Below, in pieces: positions 1 through 11,158 of a DNA stretch of 64,000 bases. This DNA is from Takakia lepidozioides (taxonomy: Eukaryota; Streptophyta; Takakiopsida; Takakiales; Takakiaceae). The translations under genes were made by a program, and so were the position numbers. The notes beneath the pieces were generated by a model, which ran no database searches, had not been told where the DNA came from, and saw only the letters and a program-made list of their open reading frames with translations. Numbering within the stretch: the stretch's first letter is position 1; each line of letters begins with the position of its first letter. Location: NCBI GenBank assembly GCA_030704615.1, contig CM060734.1:4464001-4528000 (forward strand). Direction: 5' to 3'.

Positions 1-357
1 GGACAGCTCACGTAGGGCTCCGCCAGATTCTCTTTGAACACATACGAGCCATGCCCACTTCCCATGCTGGTTTCCAGGTTATCATATGAAGACTTTGCAT
101 TTAGGACAAACACATACATTTTGTTCACGGAACCAGGGCAATTGCACATGCCATTCATTATAAGCGTCTATCTATGAATTGAAATAAAGTGTGTCAATCA
201 TTCCGAGCTCAAATCTGCCATATTTTCATATTCCTCTTTTTATGCAGGCATTGCAGACATGGTGCATGGTGGCCCCCTTTGTTTTGTCCACGGTAATAGG
301 CCCTCTTCCTGCAATCCTCGCCTATAGGACCTGCTTCTCCAGCAGATTTGTGCCGCT

Positions 358-392
358 CACGCTTCCCTGAAGCGTGAGCTCAACTCACGCTT
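358..392. repeat. Overlapping short hairpins
   Basis: Two overlapping perfect inverted repeats are visible: arms CACGCTTC / GAAGCGTG around a 3-base loop (358-376), and arms AAGCGTGAG / CTCACGCTT around a 5-base loop (370-392). The following 60 bases carry more copies of GTGAGCTCA-like words. The two stems share an arm, so they are mutually exclusive structures. No gene is attached to them. They lie about 90 bases upstream of the MULE relic and could be subterminal transposon sequence, but that is inference. Confidence 0.55.
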
Positions 393-480
393 TGCAGCTA
401 CAACGTGAGCTCAGCTCCCAGGCTCACGGGGCTGGGCTCACGCCGTAGCTACGCTGGCTTGGGAGAAGCATGGACACGCG

Positions 481-1363
481 ATGACTTTCTCCTCGAGCAA
501 GATATCTGGAACCTCGCTAGAAAACGAGCCTAACAGACCTTCAAAAAACACGTTGATGATGCACAATCTGTCTGTATGTGGAAAGATCAAAACCCGGACT
601 CGGTCTTCTTGTACCATGAGGAATCATTGGCGCCCACATTTTAACATTTTGATGGAGATTTGATCTTCACCATTGGGATTCAGACGCTATGGCAACGGCA
701 GAAGATGTTGGACTTGGGCGATGAGCGCATCGTAGCTTGCGATGCTACATTTGGAACTAACCATCACAAGGTCTGCCGTGGACCCTCTCCACGGGGTTCT
801 GGGAATATGATAGTGTAGTACATTGTCTGTCAGTCTCCCACTACTGTTGTGGGATGCCTTTTCGTCCTCAATCCCAACAGACCCAACTGTGGTAGACCCT
901 GTTCCAGTAGACCCTGTGCAAATAGACCATGTGCCAGTACACACTGTTACAATAGACCTTGTGCGTGTACACCTTGTTACAATAAACCCTGTCGGTAGGA
1001 TCATAATTGTGTTTATGCAGGGCAAAAAGTATAAAAGTTTGGATCCGTTGGTCCACTGTCCTCACTGGTCAGCTAATTGTGAATTGTCATTTCATGCAGT
1101 TCCCCTTGTACACGTTAATGGTGTTTGACCAATGGTTGAACGGAATTCCGGTTGCACACATATTGTCAGCATGTAATCGAACATTAGACCTCATCCTGTG
1201 GATGTCAGCATTGCATGATTCCCTCCTTGCAAAAATGCCCAGCTGGCGCCCGAATGCCTTCATTGTGGACGACGTTGAAGCAGAAATCAATGCAATCCGC
1301 TATGCCAGAGATTTCAGTGTGCTCTATGGTCTGCTATATGGTCTGTTGTATGGTCTGACATGA
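481..1363 (+). pseudogene. MULE-type transposase relic, two exons
   Basis: This is a fragment of a Mutator-like (MULE) DDE transposase. Before the intron one frame reads NPDSVFLYHE and then, after stops, a stretch ending in CDATFGTNHHK, the first catalytic Asp block of the superfamily. A GT-AG intron fits 771-1099 (AAG/GTCTGC to TTCATGCAG/TTC). Exon 2 (1100-1363) continues in phase with FPLYTLMVFDQWLNGIP and reaches FIVDDVEAEINAIR, the second Asp block. Stops interrupt exon 1 and the frame ends in a short LLYG repeat, so the N-terminus, the last catalytic residue and the SWIM-type zinc end are missing. The enzyme would cut and paste DNA in the nucleus; this copy is dead. It belongs to a different subfamily from the transposase at 60.25 kb. 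Confidence 0.75.
870..985 (+). repeat. 12-bp-period minisatellite inside the MULE intron
   Basis: About nine diverged copies of a 12-base unit resembling AGACCCTGTNNN run through the inferred intron of the MULE relic. The array is open in several frames, which produces spurious ORFs with a valine/threonine periodicity. I read it as non-coding. Confidence 0.6.
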
Positions 1364-3130
1364 TGCCTGCCTGCTGGTCTGCCCAGTGTGATCTCCCATT
1401 TGTGCGACATAGTGTGGTCGGGTATATTCCTGTGAAAACAGACCTGCACGGACCACATAGTCAGAAGGGCGTGGACCAGGCATCCGTTCTCCCTCGAAAC
1501 TGTTGGCAGATATGGGAGACCTTATGTACTGCAGAGGTGGATCTCAAAAAGAAGACGAGGCTGTCAAATGGGTTAAGAAAAAATTGAAGACAATTACCTA
1601 AGTCCCGATACCTTGCCCCTTTGGTTTTTGTACACATGTTTTATCCAAAACAAGGGGTGGGTAAACACTAAAAGTCTGATATAAGATTTCCTGATTGTTA
1701 CTTCATGACAATCATTAGGGCGACTATCTCTTGTTCCCTACGGCATACTGATGTGACAATGGAGCAATGATATGACAAGCTGATGGCTTTAAAGAGATCT
1801 GGTAACATGCTACAATGTAGGGCAGACCTGTTTTCATGACCAGACAGTGTTCTTGAATGTACAAGCATTGGAAACTTAGCCTCTTTTAGAAGCTGGTTAC
1901 TTTAGGACACTTGATACCATGCCGAACTGATATGGATGGATCTTTTGTGGCCAAATCTGGTCCTTGGTTATATGCCCTTGAATGTTTACCTATTTTCCAA
2001 AACGGCAAGACATTGGTAGATGTGAAGAGAATGATTCAGGCATTGTATTCGAGTTGCTTTAGGATAAATAATACCAAAGTAACCTACAGGCCTGATGGGA
2101 TGAGCAATTCAGATTCTTTGTGTTTCCTATGGATGATTGCATGGCATGTAAATCTGATTACAGCCCGTTATGGTAATGATTTCCCTACCGCAGACATAGA
2201 ACTTGGTCTTGGGGCATGGAATAAGAGGTGGGAATATTACTCTACCCTGTCATCGAAGTTACACACCAGCCCCAGATCTAAAACAGATCATGGGGCAAAA
2301 AACACGGTGTCAGTAAAGTGACTTGATGTGCAAAATAGGGCAGCTGATTACACCCTGTTGCCAAATATCAGTCCGTAACCCTGCTTTGGTGATGTTCTTT
2401 TATGTAAAGAAATGCTCTTATTTTGTTCTTAAGCCTTCTATGATCATAAATGGCTTCTTTAAGACAAACGACATTTCCAGCCATGAACAGTGATCAATGG
2501 ATCTTTATTTGGACATGGATACTTACTGCTCAGTCACTTTGGTATGTGCGATGATACAAAAGAACCCAAAACTATACTAGTTTTTGGGCCAAACGATAAA
2601 TTAGGATGGTTGGTTATGCCTTGGTATGTAAGTTGACCAAAAAATACAGACCTGAATGACATGGCATGTCATGAATGGCACTTTTTTAGCATGCTGAAAC
2701 GGTTTCCCTGCTTGAACAGTGGTAATCGAGTCTCTAATTTTTCCCAACCCCCCCACCCAGAGACTTCGTTGACTTTGAGTCTGGGATTTGTCATAAAGCT
2801 CTTGTGAATGAAGAATGGTTGATAATGACGATTTGTCGAATGTCTCGACGGACATAAGATCTTCCCTCTCATTTAGACCAGTACTTGGTGGTTCTTGTAC
2901 ACATTATGACCCATTCCCTTCTGTTTTCAGTTTTATGTTTTGTTTTACTTAACACCTTGTCTGAGCATGACAAAGGTTATCACATATGTTCCTGATTGAA
3001 ATGAATGAACCCAAGGCAATGGGAAGGCCAAAGCCATGAATGAGTCAGCCTCCTCTCTCCCGCCATGACCACGGTGTGGAGCAAGCAAGTCCTTCATAAG
3101 GTAAGATCTTCTCCAGCAAATATAGGTTGG
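1364..3130. other. Unassigned interval with one anonymous ORF
   Basis: I recognise no gene here. The longest open stretch is plus strand 1911-2321 (136 codons, no motif I know). The rest is AT-rich with frequent stops. It may hold further decayed transposase sequence downstream of the MULE relic, but nothing supports a call. Confidence 0.3.
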
Positions 3131-3779
3131 CTAATTGGGCATGGAGAGTAAGGCATCCTTGAAGGTACCTGAGATAAGCATAGAACATCTATAGGGCTTC
3201 TGAATGCTGAAATTTTGAGCTAGGCCTTGGTAAGACAGGCTTGCTGGAGTAGACGTGTATACATGCTTATACATGATCCGGTCAATGCACAGTTTCAAAG
3301 GTTTTGACAATGTCAACCAATGAAGTCACCACTGCACCTTTACTAGTCTTCAGCGCTTGTACTTGCTGACCGTTTTTCGGCTTGTACAAACGTTGAAGGG
3401 CCAACCAGCATTTCTTGTCATTACCACCATGGTGGTTTGAGTTTATTTCACTGTATAACTTGTCCCAGTATAATTTCTTCTGAGACCTAACAAGCTGATT
3501 GATATCTTTACGGAGCTGGTAGTACCTCGCCCACAATTCTCTGTTGGTTTTCAAATTGCAGCACTCTTTATAGAGGGCTCGTCTCTCAGCTATCTTGAGT
3601 TTAATCTCATTGGTCCACCAATTAACATCTCTACCGCAGACAATTAGTTTCCTCCCAATGATCTTGTCAGCCATAGAGGAAACGAAACTCTCCCAAGAGT
3701 CCACTGCTCTTTCGACTTCATTTCTTGCGTTGTCAGAGCGAGACTGAATCGTGTTCAAGAACAGCCGTAATTGGCCCAC
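3131..3779 (-). pseudogene. LINE ORF2 fragment (endonuclease-RT linker)
   Basis: The minus-strand ORF 3282-3779 has the composition of the segment between the endonuclease and reverse transcriptase of non-LTR (LINE) ORF2 proteins: a WWTNEIKLKIAERRALYKE block, a Leu-Arg-Lys-rich helix with QLRKDINQLVRSQKKLYW, then KKCWLALQRLYKP just before the RT would begin. The frame stops at 3282. A second open stretch, 3131-3316, may continue it after a frameshift. No RT motif is visible downstream, so it is a short internal relic of an element that would replicate by target-primed reverse transcription. Confidence 0.6.
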
Positions 3780-3899
3780 TGTTTACAATTTGAGATCTCA
3801 TTTCTACAATGTGTCTGTCCATATGAATATACCAGAGTCAGCGATATCAGAGTCCTGAGGTGAGGAAATCCATGTATGAGTTAAAGGAAACATGTACAC

Positions 3900-4345
3900 G
3901 CCGAAGCTCAGAACTTCGGCACCGCATTTCATTTTTCTCCATGCAACGATTTCTGGCAGCTCCCTTTCCTCCGTTGTCGTCGTAACAGAAATGTTGTACA
4001 ACATTTCATTTCCTGACATGGCATTACCATACTTCGAATTGGAAATGCGGCGCCACATTTCCATATTGGACCTTGAATTCCGAGCATGTCCAGTCGCTAA
4101 TGCTTGTCCATGTCCATACATGAAATGCGGCACCACATTTCCATGTCCGTCATCGAAATTTCGTTCCGGACAATGAAATGCGGCACCGCATTTCCGGAGA
4201 GCAAAATGGAATGCGGTGCCGCATTTCCGTCAAAGGGTCTGGAATTGGACAAACAACGATGTCCGTTCTGGAAATGCGGCACCACATTTCCATGTCCGTC
4301 ATCAAAATTTTGTATTGGACAATGGAATGCGGTGCCGCATTTCCA
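3900..4345. repeat. Cluster of GGAAATGCGG(C/T)(A/G)CCGCATTTCC palindromes
   Basis: About seven copies of a 20-22-bp near-perfect palindrome with core GCGGYRCCGC flanked by AAAT/ATTT occur near 3918, 4042, 4122, 4175, 4207, 4265 and 4322. Part of the cluster is a duplicated unit of about 145 bp (4120-4195 against 4265-4340). An isolated copy lies at about 21149-21170, in an intron of the degenerate ParB-like gene copy. The ORFs called across this segment on both strands are artefacts of the palindromes. Confidence 0.8.
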
Positions 4346-4518
4346 TCTTTTGGTGTCTGTATGGACATGCCTGTTGGCAGCCAAGAATGGTGGAATGGTG
4401 TCAACAGCTTATACCTGACGAAGGGGGACTGTTCGGGACAAATGGTAATCCTCCATTCCGATAAAGGGTAGCATTCTTCTCTTGTCTGCTTCATTTCATT
4501 TTTCTGTTCACCCATCCG

Positions 4519-4546
4519 GAATTGAGTGCGTCAACGCACTCAATTC
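4519..4546. repeat. Perfect 12-bp hairpin
   Basis: GAATTGAGTGCG, loop TCAA, CGCACTCAATTC: a perfect inverted repeat 90 bases downstream of a segment containing the word GGGGGACTGTTCGGGACA. No associated gene was identified. Confidence 0.6.
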
Positions 4547-5064
4547 TGAAGGGGTGAAGTTGCACTACTTGGATTCGAATGTCTATTTGAGAAAGTCGAA
4601 TGGAACACCATGGAGAGGGGCGAAGGAGAAGAGTCCAACTTTTATTCAAACTGTTATTGAGACACGTTCCCATCCGGGGGCGTGCATCGTCAACCTGACT
4701 CTTGGAACGGGTTTGATATCTCTCCTTCTGTGGTCTTTTTTCCCTTAATACACAATTTGTAACATCTTAGTAACACAACTGTGTCTTGCAGGAGCTTCGT
4801 ACCATGCTTGCAAGGCAGCGGGCCGACATTTGTTGGGTATGGAAGGGGATGCAGCCATTTTTACTGAGCCTCCAAGAGTTGCAAGGGCCAATGACTGTCG
4901 CCAAAGAGCAAGAGGCTGTAGTGCATGTCGATATCAATGAGGGAGACGACAAGGACCTCGACGACGATTTCACATGTGAGTAAGTTTGTTTGGTGTTCGC
5001 TTCCCAGTTATAGCATGTGCACCACCCCCCCCCCCCCCCGCAATGCCTTTCACATTAGCTAATG

Positions 5065-5647
5065 CAATACATGTAATCTCACTGGGTTTGCGCTGGAAGT
5101 CTTGCAAACTTCGCAGCTTCTCTGTCCGTACACCTTGGTAGTTCCTCCGCAACTCCTGGAAGAACTCCACCACCGGGTTGAATCTAGGCACATGTGTTGT
5201 ATTAGTGGCAGGAGGAGTAGTAGCACCTTTTGAACTGGTACCACCTACATAAGTACCAGCACTACTTGCTCCACTACTAGTGCTGGCAGTGGGAGCTATT
5301 GGTACTGATGCAGCTACTGGTCGCGTCGTGCCTCGAGTAATGGAGACGTAGTCAGGTGACCAATACATCCTCCACTCCTCAATCTCTGCTTCATGTCCTC
5401 GCCTGAACTCGTGGTAATCGTCCATAGGCGGCCTTCCAAATGCTGGAACAGTCCCTTCCACGCCATGAATGGGGTGAATAGCTGTGGATTGCGCATCTGC
5501 TGTGCAATCACAACCAGCTGTCGAACTCCTGGATAAAGTCATCCAACTCGATTGTGCCACAGCTCCAGAGTACCCTACGAGGCCCCTTGGTAGCTCCATA
5601 CATCTCCTCCATGTCGTCCCACAACAATGGCGAATGAAAGTGCACAC
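5065..5647 (-). pseudogene. Possible gag-like retroelement fragment
   Basis: The minus-strand frame has a Ser/Thr/Pro/Ala-rich centre followed by VVEFFQELRRNYQGVR and SLQDFQRKPSE, which resembles the capsid-helix region of retroelement gag proteins. The match ends abruptly near 5085. The ORF then runs artificially through a run of 15 C (5025-5039) translated as polyglycine. The assignment rests on composition and a helix pattern only. An unknown host exon is the alternative. Confidence 0.35.
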
Positions 5648-6338
5648 CTGTTGATGAAGCCTCCGAGTCTGTGTCTGACTCTACAGTATTGAGGGTGGCG
5701 GTGAAGGTGGTCTGAACCGAATACCTCGTCTTGTGAACCCACTCTCACTGTTACTCGCCTGTAGCCGTACTCCCCTCAAAACCCTTGGGTAACTTCCGTA
5801 ATGACACTCCAATGTGCACATCCTCCACATAAGGCTCTAGTACTAATCTAATAGTGACACGGGTGGGCACCTGTTGCAGTCTAAGGGTCATATCCCAATG
5901 GCTCAGGGCACCTGCACCTGCATCCACCGCAAGAACTCCTATGGTTGGCTGGTCATCAACCCAGCCTCACCATAGAAGAAACACTGGTGGTCTTGCTGGT
6001 CATCACTCCAGCCTCACCACCGACAGCATACTCTAGGATTGACCGGTGATCAAATCCGGCCTAATCCCTATGAAAGCAAGCGCCCACAACAAACCAACAT
6101 GGCGCACAGTCAAGCATGCAGGTGTTGGGGGGGATCCAAACACAAGAAATCAAAACATCAACACCCCCACACCAAAATCCAGCTGCAATGCTGATCCTGC
6201 AGAATATCCCAGCCCAAAACCCCGGATTGACTGGCCTCCACCAAGAGAGGCTTTGGCAACTACGAGTACAAGGTAATGAAAATAGTACAGAGATGGAGGG
6301 AAGAATAGAAGCCCGCCCAAGCAAGATCTAATCCTGAT
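5648..6338. other. No recognisable gene
   Basis: Only short open stretches on both strands; I see no motif, repeat array or convincing exon. It separates two minus-strand open regions that could be exons of one unit, which I cannot show. Confidence 0.3.
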
Positions 6339-7088
6339 CTATGCTATCAACTTCCAGACTTCTCTCAAAGTGCCTCGCTCTGCGTGATGGTAAGGTGTAG
6401 GAGGTATATCTATGTCCAGAAACCTGCCACTAACCTTGTCCCAAGCTACAATAGCTCGCTCTAACCAACCCTCCTCCTCTTTCTGCCAGGTAGAGACAAA
6501 GCAATACTCCCCTATCTCCCGCTCACTGAACACTAAAGAAAACAAAGGTAGGGTCTGATGGTCTCTCAACTCGAAAGCTTTGAGACGGTTGCGGGTGTCC
6601 TCATTGCGAATGACTGCATCTCCTTCACGCACAACAAACATGTCATTGCTGATGAACCCCCGCTCGTGGTTGCCCTGTGCAGAGCGTATCCGGCTGCAAC
6701 CATGTCTGATTGCACAAACTTGTGTAGCTCCTGCTCCTCTGCTCCAGTACACCACGGCCTTGTGACTGAACACCTTGGTCCCCGGGGCTGTCTTTGGCTG
6801 TGTTCCAAGCCTAGCTTTCACCCACTTTGGTATTTCACCTACAGCTGCAGAACTGCTGGCTCCAACAGAGTTCTGACTGTCCAAGGCGATATTGAGGCCC
6901 TCAATGCCAACTACAGCAGTCTGTTGTCTACTGCTAATGCCTGACTCCCAGTATGCAATCAACTCGTCCAACTGTTCTCCACTCAAATCAGTCTGAGTTC
7001 CTTGGGGAACATAAATCCTGTCCCCTTGTGTGCACAGACTAAGAGAAGAGACCTGCCCTTCAATTACGTCCTCATTTCCCCCAGCCAT
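6339..7088 (-). CDS. Hypothetical protein, 249 codons
   Basis: A minus-strand ORF free of stops, ATG at 7088, stop at 6339. I do not recognise a family. The first third is acidic and low in complexity (MAGGNEDVIEG, then a Gln/Ser-rich stretch). The remainder is compact and mixed, with the C-terminal half rich in aromatic and acidic residues (YCFVSTWQKEEEGWLERAIVAW). There is no signal peptide, membrane segment or zinc motif. Its length and the decayed surroundings suggest a retroelement accessory ORF or a single exon of a host gene. The uninterrupted frame and biased composition argue that it is or recently was coding. Confidence 0.4.
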   Translation of the reverse strand: MAGGNEDVIEGQVSSLSLCTQGDRIYVPQGTQTDLSGEQLDELIAYWESGISSRQQTAVVGIEGLNIALDSQNSVGASSSAAVGEIPKWVKARLGTQPKTAPGTKVFSHKAVVYWSRGAGATQVCAIRHGCSRIRSAQGNHERGFISNDMFVVREGDAVIRNEDTRNRLKAFELRDHQTLPLFSLVFSEREIGEYCFVSTWQKEEEGWLERAIVAWDKVSGRFLDIDIPPTPYHHAERGTLREVWKLIA

Positions 7089-8030
7089 GCAAGGAGTACA
7101 TCCACCAATTTGTCTCTCATATAGACCAGCACAGGTTCTAGAGACATGATTGTGGATCTTTCATGGCACACTCACACTCTAAAAATTCCATAGATTTTTA
7201 GCAGAGTCCCCAAAACAGAAACCAAGTTTAGATAGGTAGATTTCCCTTTTCTGCAGCTATCCCCCCAAAAACTGGGTCAAACAGAGTCCATTTGACAAAG
7301 ATATCATGAATTTGGCTCCAAATCATTCAAATTAGATTAAAAAGGGTTTTTTTTATTATTATTTTTTTAAAAAGGTTTTCAAGTTTAAAAATTCAAAGTT
7401 ACACCCAAAATATCTGGTAACTGGTTCCCGGTTCCCTAAGTTCTATATGGCATCCTAGGTTCCCTGGCCACGTGCCTGCTGTTCCCCTCCATTTCATTTG
7501 AGTTCAACAGCTCACCATGCTTTGGAATCCCAACCGTCTTCTACCACAAACCGTGGTGACGATGGAGGTCGTGAAGCGATTCTTCCCAGTGAACCCTCGA
7601 GAGATGAGTCCCCTGCGCACTTGATATACACTCTCTTAATAGAGATCAAAATCAGCAAGGAGACACCATTGACGACACCCAGAGATCAGAGACAAGTACT
7701 TGCGCAGTTCGGAGGCCACAGCATCCCCTCTGGACACTGAGTGGGGAATAGCTGCTACACAGCAGCTCAGTCTATCGTCAGCTCCTATACCTACTAGCTT
7801 CCTGCCCCTGCCCCTCCTTCTTCACAACAAGATTGACCGTGGATATGCAGAGAGGTGGTCTGCCTGGGATCACCATGAAATTGCACAGATCGGGAATATC
7901 TGGTCGGCATCAGCACTATAGTGCCAGGGCACATAAACCAGATTGTAGAACAGCCAGAGGAAATGCAGGTTATGCCAGCATCATCCAGACCATCCCTGCA
8001 TCTTGGATATGAATCCTCCAGCAGGGGCCG
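7089..8030. other. Intergenic, no recognisable gene until the LINE tail
   Basis: It includes a T-rich stretch (about 7346-7372) and small ORFs at 7498-7740 and 7700-7921 without known motifs. The latter may be upstream LINE sequence in register with the zinc-binding tail that follows, but this is not demonstrable by eye. Confidence 0.3.
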
Positions 8031-8578
8031 TTGCCTCCATTGCCCGACACTTGGGTTACATGCTCAGCCAGACCTAATCAGGTCATTTCCGTGACAGATT
8101 TCAGCGGCATTCAAATCATGGCCTCGCTATGCACTGCTGCCCTCAATCAAACATCCTGCAAAGCTGTCACACACGATGCAAAGCTGGCTGTCTTTCTCTG
8201 GCAGATCGCACATAGAATTCTAAAGGTAGGGCGTTGGCTTCAATTCACCCGTGCACTGCTCTGCTTATGCTGCTCGCTTGGGGTTTCAGAATCTCTGGAA
8301 CACTGCCTACTGCCATGCAACATACCTTCAAAATTTGGCCCAAAATTCACTGGCTGCTCGGACACTGGCATGACCAAACCTCTTTAACTCCAATCAGCCT
8401 GCTACTGAATTACGATCCCATCACCAAGCAAAATCTATCCCAATGCCCAGTTGAGCTGCCAGTCTCGCATTCACTTTCCCCACCAAGGCAGCTGCAGTAC
8501 ACTGACTGTCTTAGCTCCCTCCATGACAACCTCCCACATTTGGGCAAGTTCAGCTTCACGGACCTCCCAGCGACTTAG
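8031..8578 (+). pseudogene. LINE ORF2 C-terminal zinc-binding (zf-RVT-like) fragment
   Basis: The first frame shows AVFLWQIAHRILKVGRWLQ followed by a Cys-rich stretch and SLEHCLLPC, the layout of the zinc-binding domain that closes plant LINE ORF2 proteins (F-x-W-x3-H, then C..C, then E-x2-H-x2-x-C). The homologous reading then shifts to the overlapping frame (8234-8578; HTFKIWPKIHWLLGHWHD), so a frameshift near 8320 has broken the ORF. An A-rich tract at about 9638-9657 could be the poly-A end of the same insertion. It is unrelated by sequence to the linker fragment at 3.1-3.8 kb, which lies on the other strand. Confidence 0.55.
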
Positions 8579-9705
8579 CAGCTGCTTCAGGTCATGGTCC
8601 TAGCTAGCGCATGCTGGGCTGCAACCAGTTGCAGGTCCTTATCATGTAGAAACCCCTTCACTGCTCTCTTTCCATCTCCTGACGCCATGCTCCATCCTCC
8701 AGCCACTTCACTTGTTTCAGGCACCCAGGTCCCTATGGGCAGGTCACATGCTCCTGTGCCAGCCAGAACAGTGACATTCGACCCCTTCGTCTTCAGGAAC
8801 AAGCTGGTAGCTTCCTTGATGTCATCAGTTTCCTGGACACTTAAACGGCAGTATGGTCGCCACCTCTGATTGAGGCAGTAGTGGTGACGAAAGGAGAAGG
8901 GAACACAGGGAAAGAGCGAGGAAAATAAGGGCGGAGAACTGCTCATGTCAAAAGGTCAAAGCCAAAGAGGTCAAAACATTGTGCGAAGGGGGACTGTGTT
9001 TCTGCTGCCCTCTCCCACTTCAGCGCAACATTCAGCGTCCAGAGAGTGAAGTCCCTCTTTAAGGTAGACCTCCACGGTAAAGAAGATGAAATGCCCGCCA
9101 CTTTCTATCAGCTTTCTGTCTTCGCATATGACTCCTATCCCAAAGTGCAGGCCTGTCGTGCGGACCTCAATCCAGACCAGCTTCCATTCGATCCACTCGC
9201 TTCCACCACACAGCTGAAGTCATCCAGTTTGAGCCGCATATCAACAGCCTGAACGGGCTGTTCCCCCTGCTGTAGAGATACTCGAGCGACCAAGAGCCGC
9301 CACCATCAACCAGACCCTTGCCTCCACAGCCGCTAGCTCTACCTGGACTCCCATTCACTGCTGCCCCATTCGCTGCTCCCATTCACCGCAGCGGGCTCTA
9401 TGGGGCCTTGACATCACACCACCAGCTGCCATCGACATATCCTCCGCAGACGGGCGACGCCCTTACAGTGGAAGCACACCTCGCCAATGCCAACAGAAAT
9501 ATGGGCAGACCACCATTACTCTCTCTTCTACCACACCATTGCGACTGAAGATGTGAGACGAACTCAAGCTAGAGCCGTTCTATGCTCATTGCTTGAGCTG
9601 CGTACAAGACCATGACCATCTATATTATAATAGTGCTTAAAAAAAAACAAAAACATCATATCTAGCTTAGCACTGGAAAACTAGATAGAGCTCATCTCTC
9701 TCGAG
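8579..9705. other. Probable LINE 3' region / unassigned
   Basis: Several short ORFs without motifs lie here (minus 8587-8946, plus 9046-9252, plus 9318-9548). A run AAAAAAAAACAAAAAC near 9640 is compatible with a degenerate LINE poly-A tail. No gene is called. Confidence 0.3.
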
Positions 9706-9709
9706 TGAT

Positions 9710-10063
9710 AACCAAACTAGAAAAGGACACACACTCTCAACACAAGAAATATGCAATCCCTCAACATCACTCTTAAGATAATAGTCGAGCCAGGGGCACC
9801 CCAAGCTATGGGGACTCCATCCCACAACAACCTACACGCCCATCATAAGCACACTCAGATCTGAAGAATGCAGGAGCTCGGTCGCGCAGGCTCAACTCGA
9901 GAGAGATGAGCCGCGCGACTGCCGCTCTCGTGAAGATAAGACGGATCAGGTGTCAAACTAAACTTGACACCTGATTTAACACTTGACCTAAATCCAAGGG
10001 TTAAATACAAATAACTAGTTTTATTCTAGCTGTTTTCACACTGTGCTTATTTAACTTGACATC
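9710..10063 (-). repeat. LTR fragment of the methyltransferase Gypsy element (inverted)
   Basis: On the minus strand this 354-bp segment begins TGTCAAGTTAAATAAGC and ends TAGTTTGGTT. It matches 28968-29320 almost base for base in the opposite orientation. The copy at 28968 continues for another 82 bases to GCACGACA and forms a TG...CA LTR; that last part is missing here. The base after the LTR start, on the plus strand, is TCTT (10064-10067), complementary to the AAGA that follows the 29-kb LTR. Both copies interrupt the same position of a family A LTR. Confidence 0.7.
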
Positions 10064-11130
10064 TTGTTCTTGCTCTCCGCCTGATCTCCTCTCATGCATG
10101 ACCAAGAAGCGCTCCCCGTGAAGTGATCCCCTTCCCGTTGCCGCTCTCCTAATCTACCCGCAAGCTGTTCTAACCACCTAACTAACTAACCGTCACCCCT
10201 GAAGTAACACGTTCCCTCTGTGACTGGATGTGCGACGTTGTGGCGGGCTGTGTAAAGCTGTGTCGGGCTGTGACTGGCTGTGTCGGGATGTGTAAAGCTG
10301 TGCCGGGCTGTCCAGTTAATCATTCATTCATTTCACAGCTTCACTCATGTCTCTCTACACAGTGTGATTGTATCGAATAAGTATCAGATTATGATTTATC
10401 AGGTATCAGGCCAATGCCATGGTGACTCTAATCTGCCCTATAGTATCACTACAGTTTTGCATGTAATAAGCATCTACTGTTCATATTTCCTCCTTCTCTG
10501 TGCTCTTGTTCTTGCTCTCCGCCTGATCTCCTCTTCTCCATGACCAAGAAGCGCTCCCTGTGAAGTGATCCGCTTTCCGTTGCCGCTCTCCTTATCTGCC
10601 CGCAAGCTGTTCTAACCACCTAACTAACTAACCGTCATCCCTGAAGTAACACGTTCTCTCTGCAGACGTCGTTCCCTCACAGTCGTTCCTTGTCAATGAT
10701 AACTGTTTCCCATGTACTATGACAGGCTGTGTCAAGCTGTACAGAGCTGTGATTGGCTGTGTAAAGCTGTGTTGGGCTGTGACTGGCTGTGCGAAGCTGT
10801 GTCGGGCTGTGTCGGGCTGTGCAAAGCTGTGGCGGTTGTGACTGGCTGTGACGGGATGTGTGAAGCTGTATGAAACTGTGGCGGGCTGTGTAAAGCTGTG
10901 TGGAGCTGTGTCGGGCTGTGTAAAGTTGTGGCGGCTGTGACTGGCTGTGACGGGCTGTATGAAGCTGTGCGGGGCTGTGTCGGGCTATGTAAAGCTGTGT
11001 CGGGATGTGTAACCCCCCTAAAGCCTGCTGCTGCCACCCCTAAGGCTCCTGTTGGTCTCAGTCTGCGCAAAAATTAAGGGTACCCCACAGAACCCGTAAA
11101 AGCGTCTAAGTTCCAAGCAGCCCTCTAACA
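10064..11130 (-). repeat. Tandem family A LTR sequences, minus orientation
   Basis: 10315-11130 matches 33292-34112, the LTR of the minus-strand family A element, and ends on the plus strand in CTCTAACA, i.e. it begins TGTTAGAG in the element's sense. 10064-10314 is a second, partial copy (10064-10205 repeats 10504-10660). Within them, arrays of a GGCTGTG-based word (10206-10314, 10725-11010) form a 9-20-bp-period minisatellite that is open as a Ser-Gln-Pro repeat on the minus strand. No polypurine tract precedes the TG at 11130, so this is a solo or 5' LTR rather than the 3' LTR of an adjoining element. Confidence 0.65.
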
Positions 11131-11158
11131 CACTTGTGCAGCTTCTTTCTTCACTTAG

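Noticed and set aside
687-1128. Overlapping ORFs on both strands (about 60-110 codons) with VDPVPVDPV- and VYCNKVYTHKVY-like repeats
   Set aside because: They are translations of the 12-bp minisatellite within the MULE intron, not genes.
3804-4515. Several ORFs of 80-120 codons on both strands containing repeated MRHHIS/NAAPHS words
   Set aside because: All are produced by the palindrome cluster, which stays open on both strands; the repeated words mirror the DNA symmetry.
6061-6331. Short ORFs near 6.1-6.3 kb on both strands as genes
   Set aside because: No motif, no codon-phase continuity with neighbours, and competing frames of similar length.
10732-11070. Minus-strand ORF with Ser-Gln-Pro repeats (TASHSQSQP)
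   Set aside because: It is the GGCTGTG minisatellite in a family A LTR; no start context or conserved flanking domain. The pol-tail repeat is kept because it is in frame with a real protein.
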